Source of the DNA: Clostridia bacterium
Lineage (GTDB): Bacteria > Bacillota > Clostridia > Oscillospirales > Acutalibacteraceae
Assembly (NCBI GenBank): GCA_900768075.1
Contig: CAAGBN010000064.1
Coordinates: forward strand, 1 to 64,000
Direction: 5' to 3'
DNA: 64,000 bases
The notes under the pieces were generated by a model. That model was not told the DNA's origin. It made no database searches and worked only from the letters and a program-made list of their open reading frames with translations. Every line of letters starts with the position of its first letter. Positions within the stretch are counted from its first letter, which is position 1. Position numbers and translations under genes: made by a program. Below, piece by piece: positions 9,676 through 18,527 of the stretch.

Positions 9676-9760
9676 CGGCTCCACTGCTGAAGCGGAGCTT
9701 CGGCGTGAGGAGGGCACCGCAGATGCCCTCCTCCAAATCGCTTTGCGATTTGTGGAGCCG
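9676..9760. repeat. Cloverleaf-type interspersed element, copy 1
   Basis: The outer stem is CGGCTCCA (9676-9683) with TGGAGCCG (9753-9760). Inside are three hairpins: GAAGC/GCTTC near 9689-9701, GAGGAGGGCA/TGCCCTCCTC near 9707-9732, and AAATCGC/GCGATTT with loop TTT near 9735-9751. It lies just after the terminator of the upstream gene. The same architecture with different stem sequences recurs at 11924, 60245 and 62640. Confidence 0.8.
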
Positions 9761-9773
9761 TCGCAACTTCCCG

Positions 9774-10676
9774 TCACATCAGAGCAAACAAAACAAGTGC
9801 TTTTTCTATTCTTGCATAAATTTCATACAGCTGACTTACAGGTAAGGGGTTTTCTCCCTTACCTATTTCTAATGTAAAGCCGGGCTTATGTAACTCACTG
9901 ATAAACCAATCCTTAAAACCACCGTGTGAAGCAAGTCCTGCATTTGTCACAAGAGTGTATGAGCAGGAGTCGGCAAGTATTTTAGCCATCATTGACGCCT
10001 GAGGAGGGGAGTAGTCACCGTATTGCCAATAAAGCTCCTCACCTTGAGCGTGCAGAGCCATACATTGTCGGAATTGTTTTATACGGCAGAGTCGGGTAAG
10101 GGCTTTGGTTTCAGCCTCGCTTTCAGCATATGCACCGCCGAATTGCCGTGGGGCAGGGCCGTGTATGCCTTTTTCCTCTTCAAGCTGTCTTAATTCCCGC
10201 CAACCTGCATTGAAATTATGGTTTATATCCACACCTGAAGCATTAGCATTCCACTTTGAAAAATCATCACAACCAAGAGATGATACAAAATCTGATAAAG
10301 TGCCTGCTGAGCTTGCACCGTGTGTGGCAATCTCAACACCGTCAGGATTTACGCAGGGGATAATTGTTACTCCGAGTTGAGATAAAGCTCTTTTCATATC
10401 TACTCCGCAGAGAAGTTTAGAGTGCTTTATACTACGGCAAAGTCTTTCTGCAAAAAGAAAAAGTGCAAGGCTTGTTATCCATTCACTGCCGTGAAAACCA
10501 CCTGCATAAATAACGGAGTTATTCTGATTGCCAATGTTAAGAGAAAATATTCCTCTGCCGAGGGCTGTCCTGCCACAAAGCTCAGCAGATAAAAAAGGAT
10601 ATTCTAAAATTAACTCTTCTATTATTTCTTTGTTTGTGTTATAATCAAACAAACGTGGTTTAACTATGTAATTCAA
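9774..10676 (-). CDS. M14-family zinc carboxypeptidase / gamma-D-glutamyl-diamino acid peptidase-like
   Basis: 300 residues. Zinc ligands: GGFHGSEW (His62, Glu65) and MALHAQGEELYW (His209). The substrate region has NPDG, and GVDINHNF holds His153 where many carboxypeptidases have Arg. FGGAYAESEAET is typical of the family, and TLEIGKG (Glu270) supplies the catalytic Glu. There is no signal peptide, so it is probably cytoplasmic, possibly in murein-peptide recycling (inference). The start is TTG at 10676, with AGGTG nine bases upstream on the minus strand; no ATG in frame fits. It converges with the leucine-rich-repeat gene. Confidence 0.87.
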   Translation of the reverse strand: MNYIVKPRLFDYNTNKEIIEELILEYPFLSAELCGRTALGRGIFSLNIGNQNNSVIYAGGFHGSEWITSLALFLFAERLCRSIKHSKLLCGVDMKRALSQLGVTIIPCVNPDGVEIATHGASSAGTLSDFVSSLGCDDFSKWNANASGVDINHNFNAGWRELRQLEEEKGIHGPAPRQFGGAYAESEAETKALTRLCRIKQFRQCMALHAQGEELYWQYGDYSPPQASMMAKILADSCSYTLVTNAGLASHGGFKDWFISELHKPGFTLEIGKGENPLPVSQLYEIYARIEKALVLFALM

Positions 10677-10747
10677 TATTTATCACCTGTCCTTATTATT
10701 AAATATATTGTCAGGTGAAGCATTATATGATGAAAGGCGGAAATATT

Positions 10748-11293
10748 ATGGGTTTCACCGAAAAAACATTGAAAGAAAAAGAAATATTTGACGGTAAAAT
10801 TATCAGGGTACATCTTGATGATGTTGAGCTTGATGACGGAACAAAAACTTTCAGAGAGGTAGTCGAACACAGTGGCGGAGTTTGTATGGCTGCACTCACA
10901 GAGGATGACGAGCTTCTTATGGTCAGACAGTATCGCTATCCCTTCCATCGTGAGCTTTTGGAGGTGCCTGCAGGCAAGCTTGAAAAGGGTGAGGATCCTC
11001 TTGAGGCCGGCAAACGTGAGCTTGAAGAAGAATGCGGAGTTGTGGCTGATAAGATAATATCTTTAGGGGAGATCTATCCCACGGTGGCGTATTGCAGTGA
11101 GATTATTCGGATGTATGCGGCAACAGGACTTAAAAATACACGTCAGCATCTTGATGAGGGTGAGTTTTTAGGCGTGGAGAAGGTTAAGTTTGCAGACGCA
11201 CTCTCAATGGTTATGAATGGCGACATCCGTGATGCTAAAACTGTTGCAGCTATACTTAAGCTCAGTGTGTTGAAAGGTGAGGGTAAGATATAA
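10748..11293 (+). CDS. NUDIX hydrolase, ADP-ribose pyrophosphatase-like
   Basis: 181 residues from ATG 10748, preceded by AAAGGCGGA; an in-frame GTG at 10715 lacks a comparable site. The complete Nudix box is GKLEKGEDPLEAG...RELEEECGV. SGGVCMAAL and the VRQYRYPFHRELLEVPAGKLE stretch are typical of ADP-ribose pyrophosphatases (NudF/YqkG type). The product would cleave ADP-ribose to AMP and ribose 5-phosphate. Its stop overlaps the next start (TAATG). Confidence 0.9.
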   Translation: MGFTEKTLKEKEIFDGKIIRVHLDDVELDDGTKTFREVVEHSGGVCMAALTEDDELLMVRQYRYPFHRELLEVPAGKLEKGEDPLEAGKRELEEECGVVADKIISLGEIYPTVAYCSEIIRMYAATGLKNTRQHLDEGEFLGVEKVKFADALSMVMNGDIRDAKTVAAILKLSVLKGEGKI

Positions 11294-11871
11294 TGAGTAG
11301 ATTTGTGCTGGCTTCAGCTTCGCCGAGAAGAAAAGAAATCCTTGAAAACGCAGGCTTTACCTTTGAGATAATAGTGTCTGATGCAGATGAAAATATAACA
11401 GATTCTTTGACTCCGAGTGAGACAGTGGAAGAGTTAGCTAAAAGAAAGGCTCTTGCAGTCTGGGATAAAAACAAGGATGCAGTTGTTTTCGGTTGTGATA
11501 CTATTGTAGCTATAGATGGCAAAATTTTAGGCAAGCCCAAAGATGATGACGAGGCTTTCAGTATGATAAAAATGCTTTCAGGCAGAGCGCATACCGTATC
11601 AACAGGTGTTTGCATCTGCGCTGAGAATAAAATTTCCGTTTTCAGTAACACTACCGAGGTTGAGTTCTATGAGCTCAGTGATGATGCCATTAGAAGCTAT
11701 ATCGCAACGGGCGAGGGCAGAGATAAAGCAGGCTCTTACGGCATACAGGGCTATGGCTGTGTGCTTATTAAAGAAATAAAGGGCGATTACTTTTCAGTTA
11801 TGGGATTGCCTGTATCACAGTCTGCAAGGGTGTTGGCTGATTTTGGCGTTTACGGCAAGGTAAGAGTATAA
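11293..11871 (+). CDS. maf: Maf-like nucleoside triphosphate pyrophosphatase
   Basis: 192 residues. The family signature is LASASPRRKEILENAGF at the N-terminus; E and D positions of the active site occur in VVFGCDTIVAIDGKILGKP and GSYGIQGYG. Maf proteins hydrolyse non-canonical nucleotides (dTTP/UTP and modified forms) and are linked to division arrest. The ATG overlaps the stop of the NUDIX gene by one base, so the two house-cleaning enzymes are translationally coupled. mreB lies downstream, a common neighbour of maf. Confidence 0.93.
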   Translation: MSRFVLASASPRRKEILENAGFTFEIIVSDADENITDSLTPSETVEELAKRKALAVWDKNKDAVVFGCDTIVAIDGKILGKPKDDDEAFSMIKMLSGRAHTVSTGVCICAENKISVFSNTTEVEFYELSDDAIRSYIATGEGRDKAGSYGIQGYGCVLIKEIKGDYFSVMGLPVSQSARVLADFGVYGKVRV

Positions 11872-11923
11872 ATATAGTTTTGGCAGGAACTGTTTTTTTG
11901 CGGTTTCTGCCTTTATTGAGTTC

Positions 11924-12013
11924 GGGGCTCAGTGGCCGAAGCGAAGCTTCGGCCAAGGGAGCGGCGCAGCCACCCCCTTTCAAAATCCGCTTTGCGGATT
12001 TTGCCTGAGCCCC
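11924..12013. repeat. Cloverleaf-type interspersed element, copy 2
   Basis: The outer stem is GGGGCTCAG (11924-11932) with CTGAGCCCC (12005-12013). Hairpin 1 is TGGCCGAAGC/GCTTCGGCCA (11933-11942/11946-11955, loop GAA). The middle hairpin (about 11956-11980) is imperfect. Hairpin 3 is CAAAATCCGC/GCGGATTTTG with loop TTT (11981-12003). It lies between maf and the mreB promoter, in the only feature-rich part of the 309-base gap. Confidence 0.82.
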
Positions 12014-12099
12014 CGCCTGTTTTTCAGTAGCTACTTGATGAATTATTTTAAGTCTTGGAGCCAAGAATTTAAAAAAGTAAAAATTTTTCTTTTATGCTA

Positions 12100-12128
12100 T
12101 TGAGAAAAAACGCTTTTTATTATATAAT
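12100..12128 (+). promoter_or_regulatory. Sigma-A-type promoter of the mreB cluster
   Basis: TTGAGA (12100-12105), 17-base spacer, TATAAT (12123-12128). A ribosome binding site (AAAGGAG) and the mreB ATG follow. It probably drives mreBCD, PBP2 and minD. Confidence 0.85.
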
Positions 12129-12180
12129 ATAATATCTTATTATGTCCGAATGAATTTACATCCGAAAGGAGAATTTATAT

Positions 12181-13191
12181 ATGTTATTTTCCCAAGATAT
12201 AGGTATAGATTTAGGTACAGCCAATACACTTGTATTTGTTAAAGGCAAGGGTATTGTTATCAGAGAGCCGTCAGTTGTTGCTATCAATGTCAGCACAAAG
12301 CCCGCTAAGGTTGTATCAGTAGGTGCTCAGGCTAAGGAAATGATCGGCAGAACACCAGGCTCAATTACAGCTATGCGCCCTCTTAAAGACGGCGTTATTG
12401 CAGATTTTGACGTTACATGTGAAATGCTCAAGAAGTTCATTCAGAGAGCTCTCGGCGGTGCATACCTTGCCAAAGCAAGAGTAGTTATCTGCATACCCTC
12501 AGGTGTAACTGAGGTTGAAAGAAGAAACGTTCATGACGTTGCTGTTGAAGCAGGTGCTAAATATGTAAGCCTTATTGAAGAACCTATGGCTGCTGCTATC
12601 GGTGCGGGCTTACCTGTCAGCGAAGCAATCGGCAGTATGATTGTTGATATCGGTGGCGGTACAGCTGAGGTTGCGGTTATATCTCTCGGTGATATCGTAT
12701 GCTCACGTTCAGTAAGATCAGCAGGTGATAGCTTTGACAGTGCAATCAGCCTTTATATCAAAAAGAAGTATAATCTTCTTATTGGTGAAAGAACAGCTGA
12801 GGATATTAAGATTAAAATCGGCTCAGCTATGGAATACGAGGGCGAGGGCAGAATGGAAATCAAGGGTAGAAACCTTGTAGACGGTCTGCCTAAGAATATT
12901 ACAATTACAAGTGAAGAAATCAGAGAAGCACTCAGCGATAACGTGAATCAGATTCTTGATGCTATCAAGTCAACTCTTGAAAAGACACCGCCTGAGCTTT
13001 CAGCTGATATTATGGAGCACGGCATTACTCTTACAGGTGGTGGCGCACTTCTTCGCGGTATTGATAAGCTTATTACTCAGCAGACGGGTATGCCTGTTCA
13101 TGTTGCGGACAATCCCCTTGACTGTGTTGTTGACGGTACAGGTATATATCTTGAAACTGATGTTCTCGGTAAAGTCGGAAAGAGATTCTAA
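12181..13191 (+). CDS. mreB: Rod shape-determining protein MreB
   Basis: 336 residues, actin-fold ATPase. The phosphate-1 motif is [19 protein letters not shown], phosphate-2 is [17 protein letters not shown], and the adenosine motif is [12 protein letters not shown]. MreB filaments guide the elongation peptidoglycan machinery along the membrane. The start is supported by AAAGGAG 11 bases upstream. It is the first gene of an mreB-mreC-mreD-PBP2-minD cluster. Confidence 0.97.
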   Translation: MLFSQDIGIDLGTANTLVFVKGKGIVIREPSVVAINVSTKPAKVVSVGAQAKEMIGRTPGSITAMRPLKDGVIADFDVTCEMLKKFIQRALGGAYLAKARVVICIPSGVTEVERRNVHDVAVEAGAKYVSLIEEPMAAAIGAGLPVSEAIGSMIVDIGGGTAEVAVISLGDIVCSRSVRSAGDSFDSAISLYIKKKYNLLIGERTAEDIKIKIGSAMEYEGEGRMEIKGRNLVDGLPKNITITSEEIREALSDNVNQILDAIKSTLEKTPPELSADIMEHGITLTGGGALLRGIDKLITQQTGMPVHVADNPLDCVVDGTGIYLETDVLGKVGKRF

Positions 13192-13243
13192 GAGAAAAGA
13201 AAGGTTATGATAAACAAATCAGAGTGTTTATCAGGGTGTTAAA

Positions 13244-14101
13244 ATGTTGCAGTTTTTAAAAAGTCGCAAGTTTAAAACCTTCATGTTTGTTATATGCGCC
13301 CTGCTTGTGGGTGTTATCATAGCTGTGGCAACCTCCAACTCATCATCACCTGTTACAAATGTTATCGGTACTCTTTTCAGTCCCGTGCAGAAGGTGGCAG
13401 GCTATGTGGCTGATAATGTCAGCTGGCTTGGTGAGAGCTTCAGAAGCTCAGGCAGCTATAAAAGTGAGATAGAGAGACTTCGTCAGCAGATAGCTGAATA
13501 TGAAAATCAGCTAGTGGATTATAATGAAATGAAACAGAAGGTTTCTTCTTATGAGACTATGTTAGGTGTCAAGGAAGAAAATCCTGACTATGCTCTTGAA
13601 AGAGCGAATATTATAGGCACTGACAGTGGAGATATGTTCTCATCACTTATAATTGACAAGGGCTCAAGTGACGGTGTCAGTGTCAATGATCCTGCTGTTT
13701 ACGGCAGTTATGTTGTGGGTATTGTCAAAAAGGTGCATCCCTCATACAGTGTAGTGCAGTCAATACTCAATCCTGATATAAACATAAGTGCTCTTGACAG
13801 CAAAACAAGAGAAACTGCTTATGTTACCACAAATGCAGAATATTCACTTAAGGGCAGCTGCCTGTTTTCAGGTCTTGAAAGAACAACAGCAGTATCTCCC
13901 GGCGGTATAATTCTCACATCCGGTATAGGCGGTATCTATCCCAAGGGTCTTATTATCGGTACTGTTTCTGAGGTCAGCGAAAGCGGATATGACCTTTCGA
14001 ATTATGCGGTAATTCAGCCGGGTGTAAATGTAAAAGAAATTGAAGACCTTTTTATTATAACTGACTTCAAGGGTCAGGGTATCGAGGAAATTGCAGAATA
14101 A
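13244..14101 (+). CDS. mreC: Rod shape-determining protein MreC
   Basis: 285 residues. One N-terminal transmembrane helix (FMFVICALLVGVIIAVAT) is followed by a coiled coil (about residues 68-105, EIERLRQQIAEYENQLVDYNEM). The extracellular beta-barrel domain contains SSLIIDKGSSDGVSVNDPAV and GLIIGTVSEV. MreC scaffolds MreB, MreD and PBP2. The gene starts 52 bases after mreB. Confidence 0.95.
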   Translation: MLQFLKSRKFKTFMFVICALLVGVIIAVATSNSSSPVTNVIGTLFSPVQKVAGYVADNVSWLGESFRSSGSYKSEIERLRQQIAEYENQLVDYNEMKQKVSSYETMLGVKEENPDYALERANIIGTDSGDMFSSLIIDKGSSDGVSVNDPAVYGSYVVGIVKKVHPSYSVVQSILNPDINISALDSKTRETAYVTTNAEYSLKGSCLFSGLERTTAVSPGGIILTSGIGGIYPKGLIIGTVSEVSESGYDLSNYAVIQPGVNVKEIEDLFIITDFKGQGIEEIAE

Positions 14102-14120
14102 AAAAAGGACGGTGAAAAGA

Positions 14121-14657
14121 GTGAAGTTTGCAGATAACAAAAAATTATATATCAGACGGGCTCTTTTCATTGGCTTGCTCGTTTTAACGGCAGTTTTTCA
14201 ACACACAAAAGGTGCAATGCCGTCGGTTTTCGGGGCGAGAGCCTTTCTTCTTGTTCCCTTGACTGTATGCATAGCAATGTCTGAAAAAAGCCTTGGCGGT
14301 CTCAGCTTCGGCTTGCTTGCAGGTGTTTTGTGGGATTTTGCCACTGTCAGAGGTGACGGCTTTTATGCAGTTATGCTGACTCTTGCTGGTTATGTTGCAG
14401 GTGCTGCTACTGTCTATCTTATGAGAAACAACATTTTTTCAGCCTTGATTCTTTCAGCAGGAGCATCACTTTTTGTCAGTGTCGGCTATTGGCTTGTTTT
14501 CATCCTGATTTCAGGATATGAAAGCGCAGCAGATATATTGTTTGACTTTTATCTGCCGTCGGCAGTATATACCCTTGCTTTCACGGCAGTGTACTATTAT
14601 ATAGTGCAGTTTATCATCAGGCTGACAACAGATAAGAAACAAATCAGAAAATATTAA
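14121..14657 (+). CDS. mreD: Rod shape-determining protein MreD
   Basis: 178 residues from GTG 14121 (VKFADNKKLYIRRALF). About five transmembrane segments, with the MreD pattern GGLSFGLLAGVLWDFATVRGDGFYAVMLTLAGYVAG. GTG 14121 is preferred because AAAGGACGGTGA lies just upstream; frames extend back to a TTG inside mreC without support. MreD works with MreC in the elongasome membrane complex. The exact start is uncertain by a few codons. Confidence 0.88.
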   Translation: MKFADNKKLYIRRALFIGLLVLTAVFQHTKGAMPSVFGARAFLLVPLTVCIAMSEKSLGGLSFGLLAGVLWDFATVRGDGFYAVMLTLAGYVAGAATVYLMRNNIFSALILSAGASLFVSVGYWLVFILISGYESAADILFDFYLPSAVYTLAFTAVYYYIVQFIIRLTTDKKQIRKY

Positions 14658-14712
14658 TCTCTTTTAAGTCTCTTATATATAATAAAAAATAATCAGAAAG
14701 GAGCCACAGTCT

Positions 14713-16743
14713 ATGAATTCAAAGAACAATAAGAACAGAGGAAATGCGGCAATAGCTATTATCTGTATTATGTTTGCTGTTTTTCTCGTGCATCTTTTCA
14801 GAGTGCAGGTTATAGGCACAAAAGAAGAAGCTGAAGCTGCAGTGTCTGTGGTATCCGTATCGGTTCCGGGTATAAGAGGCGAGATTTACGACAGAAACGG
14901 TTATCCTCTTGTTACAAACAAGCAGGTTAACAAGATAGTTTTCAACTATCCCACATTCCCTAAGGATTACACAGAAAGAAACAAGATTATTATAGAGCTT
15001 ATCAGACTTTTCCGTAAAAACAATGTGGAATGGAATGATAATCTTCCTATTCTCATAAATAAAAAAGGCAAGCTTGTTTTTGATAAGAACAAGCCCAATG
15101 AGGTTTCATATCTTAAAAGTGAGGCATTCCTCGACCTTAACTATTATGCTGATGTTGAAGACTGCTTCAATGCCCTTGTGAGCAAATATAAGCTTGAAGA
15201 CTATTCTCTCAAGGATGCAAGAAATATAGCTTCAGTTTATTATTCAATGGTAAAAACAGGCTTTAACACAGGCAGAAACTATGAATTTGCAACAGATGTT
15301 TCAAGTGCGCTTGTATCAGCAGTAAAAGAGCGAAGCGACCACTTCATCGGTGTTGATGTTCAGGTTTCAAGTGAAAGAGACTATTATGACGGCACAATTG
15401 CTCCGCATATTTTAGGTATCGTTGCAAACATCAGTGAAAGCGAATATGAAAGCAAAAAAGAAGAGGGCTATACAATTACCGATATGATAGGTAAAAGTGG
15501 TATCGAATCAATTATGGAAAGTCAGCTTCGAGGAAGCAACGGTGTCAAGACTATTACTACTGATTCTGATGGCAACAAAACTGAAGAATACACCGTTATG
15601 CCACAGCAGGGTAACACAGTAATTCTGACTCTTGACAGAGATATACAGAAGGTTTCTCAGGAAGCTCTTGCTGAGGGCATCAAGAGTCTTCAGATATCGA
15701 CAGACCGAAGCTATATGCTTACGGGTTCAGTTGTTGTAATGGATACGAGAAACAATGAGGTTCTCGCTATGGCATCATATCCTAATTATGACAACTCCAC
15801 CTATCAGGATGATTACGATAAGCTTTCCAAGGATGTAAGCAAGCCTCTTTGGAACAGAGCCTTGAAGAGTACCTATACCCCGGGTTCAACCATCAAGCCT
15901 GCAGTTGCTATGGCTGCTCTTGAAGAGGGCATTGTAAAGGGTGATACAGGTATTGTCTGCACAGGTATATATACTCACTATAAAGACTATCAGCCCCGTT
16001 GCACAAAGGTGCACGGCTATCAGAATGTAGTAAATGCAATTTACAATTCCTGCAATATCTATTTTTATGACACTGCAAGACGTCTCGGAATTGAAAAGCT
16101 CAACAGTTATTTCTCAATGTTCGGTCTCGGCGAGCCTACAGGCATAGAGCTTTCAGAAAGTGAGGGTACAGTTGATACAGTACAGCACCGTGAGCTCAAG
16201 GGCGAGATGTGGACTCCCGGTCTTACAATTCAGGCAGGTATCGGTCACGGTGACAACCAGTTCACACCTGTTCAACTTTGCTCTTATGTTTCAACTATCG
16301 CAAACCGCGGAACAAGATATAAGGCTCACGTAATAAAGAGTGTGAAGAGCTCTGATCTTTCTGAGACAGTTATGGAAACTCAGTCACAGATACTTTCCAA
16401 GGCGAGCTTCTCAGATGCAAACTGGGACCTTGTTCACAGAGGTATGCTTCTTGTAGGTACACAGAGCTATGCTAACTTCTCAAAGGTGCCCTGCAAGGTT
16501 GCGGCTAAGACAGGTACAACAACAGTATCAAAAACTGTAAACGGCAGAAAAATTGAAACCTACAACGGTTTCCTTATTACTTTTGCACCTTATGAAAAGC
16601 CTGAGATTGCAATATGCGTCAGCGTCGAGGGTGCAGGTAGCGGTGGTTCAACAGCACCTATCGCTTCGGCTATTATGGAGCATTATTTCGCAACAAAGGA
16701 TACTCAGGAAAATCTCCAGACAGAAAACAGCTTACTTAAGTAA
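14713..16743 (+). CDS. mrdA: Penicillin-binding protein 2, elongation transpeptidase
   Basis: 676 residues. There is a cytoplasmic N-tail, one transmembrane helix (about 11-30), and a dimerisation domain beginning PGIRGEIYDRNGYPL. The transpeptidase domain contains STIK (catalytic Ser, in TPGSTIKPAVAM), the SxN motif SCN (in YNSCNIYF) and KTG (AAKTGTTT). It cross-links lateral-wall peptidoglycan. Location after mreD and presence of all three motifs support PBP2 rather than a division PBP3. AAAGGAG precedes the ATG. Confidence 0.95.
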   Translation: MNSKNNKNRGNAAIAIICIMFAVFLVHLFRVQVIGTKEEAEAAVSVVSVSVPGIRGEIYDRNGYPLVTNKQVNKIVFNYPTFPKDYTERNKIIIELIRLFRKNNVEWNDNLPILINKKGKLVFDKNKPNEVSYLKSEAFLDLNYYADVEDCFNALVSKYKLEDYSLKDARNIASVYYSMVKTGFNTGRNYEFATDVSSALVSAVKERSDHFIGVDVQVSSERDYYDGTIAPHILGIVANISESEYESKKEEGYTITDMIGKSGIESIMESQLRGSNGVKTITTDSDGNKTEEYTVMPQQGNTVILTLDRDIQKVSQEALAEGIKSLQISTDRSYMLTGSVVVMDTRNNEVLAMASYPNYDNSTYQDDYDKLSKDVSKPLWNRALKSTYTPGSTIKPAVAMAALEEGIVKGDTGIVCTGIYTHYKDYQPRCTKVHGYQNVVNAIYNSCNIYFYDTARRLGIEKLNSYFSMFGLGEPTGIELSESEGTVDTVQHRELKGEMWTPGLTIQAGIGHGDNQFTPVQLCSYVSTIANRGTRYKAHVIKSVKSSDLSETVMETQSQILSKASFSDANWDLVHRGMLLVGTQSYANFSKVPCKVAAKTGTTTVSKTVNGRKIETYNGFLITFAPYEKPEIAICVSVEGAGSGGSTAPIASAIMEHYFATKDTQENLQTENSLLK

Positions 16744-16761
16744 AATAAAGAGGGTGAAAAT

Positions 16762-17478
16762 ATGGCTCAGAAAATCGTTATAGCATCAGGTAAGGGCGGT
16801 GTCGGCAAGACATCACTTTGTGTCGGTATTGGCAAGGCACTGAGCAGTATCGGAATGAGAGTGCTTCTTATAGACTGCGACTGTCTCAGAAGCCTTGATG
16901 TGCTCACCGGTGTAACAGAGCAGATGGTATATAATTTCGGAGATGTAATTTTCGGCAGATGCAGTGCTGAGGCGGCGCTTTATAAAAACGACGGTCTGAG
17001 TGTTGTTACCTGCCCCGAAAACTATGATAATATCAGTGATTACTCGATGAAATGGCTCATTGGCAAATACGAGAAGGATTTCGACTATATTCTTCTCGAT
17101 GCTCCTGCAGGTATCGAGAGGGGATTACATATGGCATTGAGTGTTGCTGACAGAGCTATAGTAATATCTACGCCTGACCTTGTGTGTGTAAGAAGTGCTT
17201 GTATAGCAGGCAGGGAAATCGAAAAGGCAGGAGTAAAAAATATAAGACTCGTCATCAACCGTGTTTCAAAGAAAGATGTTGTCAGAGGAAGACTGCTTAA
17301 TTTTGACTCGGTTATAGATGCAACACAGATTCAGTTAATAGGCATAGTACCCGAAGACCCGAAAATCAGACTCGGCTCAATGGGCAGAGAAATTTATAAA
17401 AAGGGTCAGATATCATATAAAGCACTGAGCAATATTGCCAGAAGAATAGTCGGTCAGACTGCTGTGCTCAAGGTATAA
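16762..17478 (+). CDS. minD: MinD-like P-loop ATPase
   Basis: 238 residues. The deviant Walker A is SGKGGVGKTSLCVGIG at residues 9-24, and Walker B-type FDYILLDAPAGIERG follows. MinD recruits MinC to block Z-ring formation away from midcell. It is somewhat shorter than typical MinD (about 265) but keeps a C-terminal helix (YKALSNIARRIVGQT) that could bind membrane. No minC or minE is in the window. The gene follows PBP2 by 18 bases, so the assignment rests on motif plus context. Confidence 0.82.
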   Translation: MAQKIVIASGKGGVGKTSLCVGIGKALSSIGMRVLLIDCDCLRSLDVLTGVTEQMVYNFGDVIFGRCSAEAALYKNDGLSVVTCPENYDNISDYSMKWLIGKYEKDFDYILLDAPAGIERGLHMALSVADRAIVISTPDLVCVRSACIAGREIEKAGVKNIRLVINRVSKKDVVRGRLLNFDSVIDATQIQLIGIVPEDPKIRLGSMGREIYKKGQISYKALSNIARRIVGQTAVLKV

Positions 17479-17637
17479 TGAAAATACAGTTAATATTTTC
17501 CTAATAAATTGAATATTATTTCAGCTAAATTTATTAAAAAGTATTGCAAATCGACAAAAATTTTGTTATTATATGATTAATTGGGCAAGTATAAAAACGT
17601 AGGTTTTTTATTACTAAGTAGAAAGGTGGAAACTATT

Positions 17638-18048
17638 TTGAACATTGCACTTATTGCGCACGACGCGAAAAAAGAACTGATGACTCAGTTTTGCATCGCT
17701 TATTGCGGCACACTCAGTAAACATTCCCTTTGTGCAACAGGTACAACGGGCAAAATGGTAAGCGAAGCAACAGGCCTTAACATTGTAAAATTCCTTTGCG
17801 GTTATCAGGGTGGCGACGAGCAGATTTCTGCAAGAATCGCTTGCAACGAAATCGACCTGCTTCTGTTTTTCAGAGATCCCCTTACTGCGAGAAAAGACGA
17901 GCCAAACGAAGCTAATCTTATGCGACTTTGCGACGTACATAACGTACCTGTTGCAACTAATATCGCAACTGCTGAGGCACTCATTCACGCTCTTGAAAGA
18001 GGCGACCTTGACTGGCGTGATATTGTAAATCCCAAGAACGGATTTTAA
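17638..18048 (+). CDS. mgsA: Methylglyoxal synthase
   Basis: 136 residues from TTG 17638 ([15 protein letters not shown]). The family motifs are [14 protein letters not shown] (phosphate loop), [22 protein letters not shown] and [13 protein letters not shown], which includes the catalytic Asp residues. It converts dihydroxyacetone phosphate to methylglyoxal and phosphate. AGAAAGGTGGA lies eight bases before the TTG. An upstream in-frame TTG at 17581 would add a non-homologous leader and is rejected. Confidence 0.93.
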   Translation: MNIALIAHDAKKELMTQFCIAYCGTLSKHSLCATGTTGKMVSEATGLNIVKFLCGYQGGDEQISARIACNEIDLLLFFRDPLTARKDEPNEANLMRLCDVHNVPVATNIATAEALIHALERGDLDWRDIVNPKNGF

Positions 18049-18074
18049 TTTAAAAACCAACTTAATACTATAAA

Positions 18075-18294
18075 AGCTAAGACGGAAAAGAGTAACCTTT
18101 TATCCTCACCCCAGAGAAAAGCACCGAGGCTGGAAGTGCTTGTGTAAGGCGAGAGGCGAAGACATTCCCGAGCTGACGGAAGTCCGTTTGCCGCGTTAAG
18201 GCATCGAGTGGAGCGCTTATGCGTTCAATCGGGGTGGTACCGTGGAGTTTATGCTTCATCCCCAATGCAGTGGCATTGAGGATGAAGTTTTTTT
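18075..18294 (+). promoter_or_regulatory. T-box riboswitch of the hisS-aspS operon
   Basis: The antiterminator T-box GGGTGGTACCGTGG is at 18232-18245, close to consensus AGGGUGGNACCGCG. Stem I starts near 18080 with AGTA (about 18091), and the distal CAGAGA-type motif is at about 18112. The specifier region GAA-GACATT lies at 18158-18166. The terminator is CTTCATCC/GGATGAAG with an inner stem CAATGC/GCATTG (18254-18287) and T7. Uncharged tRNA would stabilise the antiterminator and allow expression. GACAT contains GAC (Asp) and CAT (His), matching both enzymes downstream. Confidence 0.92.
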
Positions 18295-18339
18295 ATTGCA
18301 AGAAAATCATCGCGTTTTTGATTCTTTTTGGGCGATAGC

Positions 18340-18472
18340 AAAAAGAATGCCTGCCCGGCGAGGGCAAATAAATAACATCGTATTAATATTGCTTGCCGCA
18401 GGGCGTTACTTTTCCTGGCGTGGAAAAGACCCCTCAGTCACTTCGTGACAGTTCCCCTTAAAAGGGGCGCCA
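18340..18472. repeat. Mosaic palindromic element between the T-box and hisS
   Basis: This GC-richer stretch holds three palindromic blocks. Block 1 is a 21-base segment (18347-18367) that recurs identically at 53189-53209. Block 2 is CTTTTCCTGGCGTGGAAAAG (18409-18428), whose reverse complement closely matches 53060-53081. Block 3 is CCCCTCA-GTCAC-TTC-GTGAC-AGTTCCCC plus CCCCTTAAAAGGGG (18430-18470). No plausible gene is present. It separates the riboswitch terminator from the hisS ribosome binding site, so it lies in the hisS leader. Confidence 0.75.
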
Positions 18473-18527
18473 AACAAAACACGTTAATTATTCAATTTAT
18501 ATATTACTACTAATTGGAGGATATAAA

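Noticed and set aside
9648..9877. Short frames over the cloverleaf element at 9676-9760
   Set aside because: They arise from a palindromic repeat, show no ribosome binding site and encode no known domain.
18242..18448. Small frame across the T-box terminator and repeat
   Set aside because: It crosses a riboswitch terminator and a palindromic repeat and has no family resemblance.
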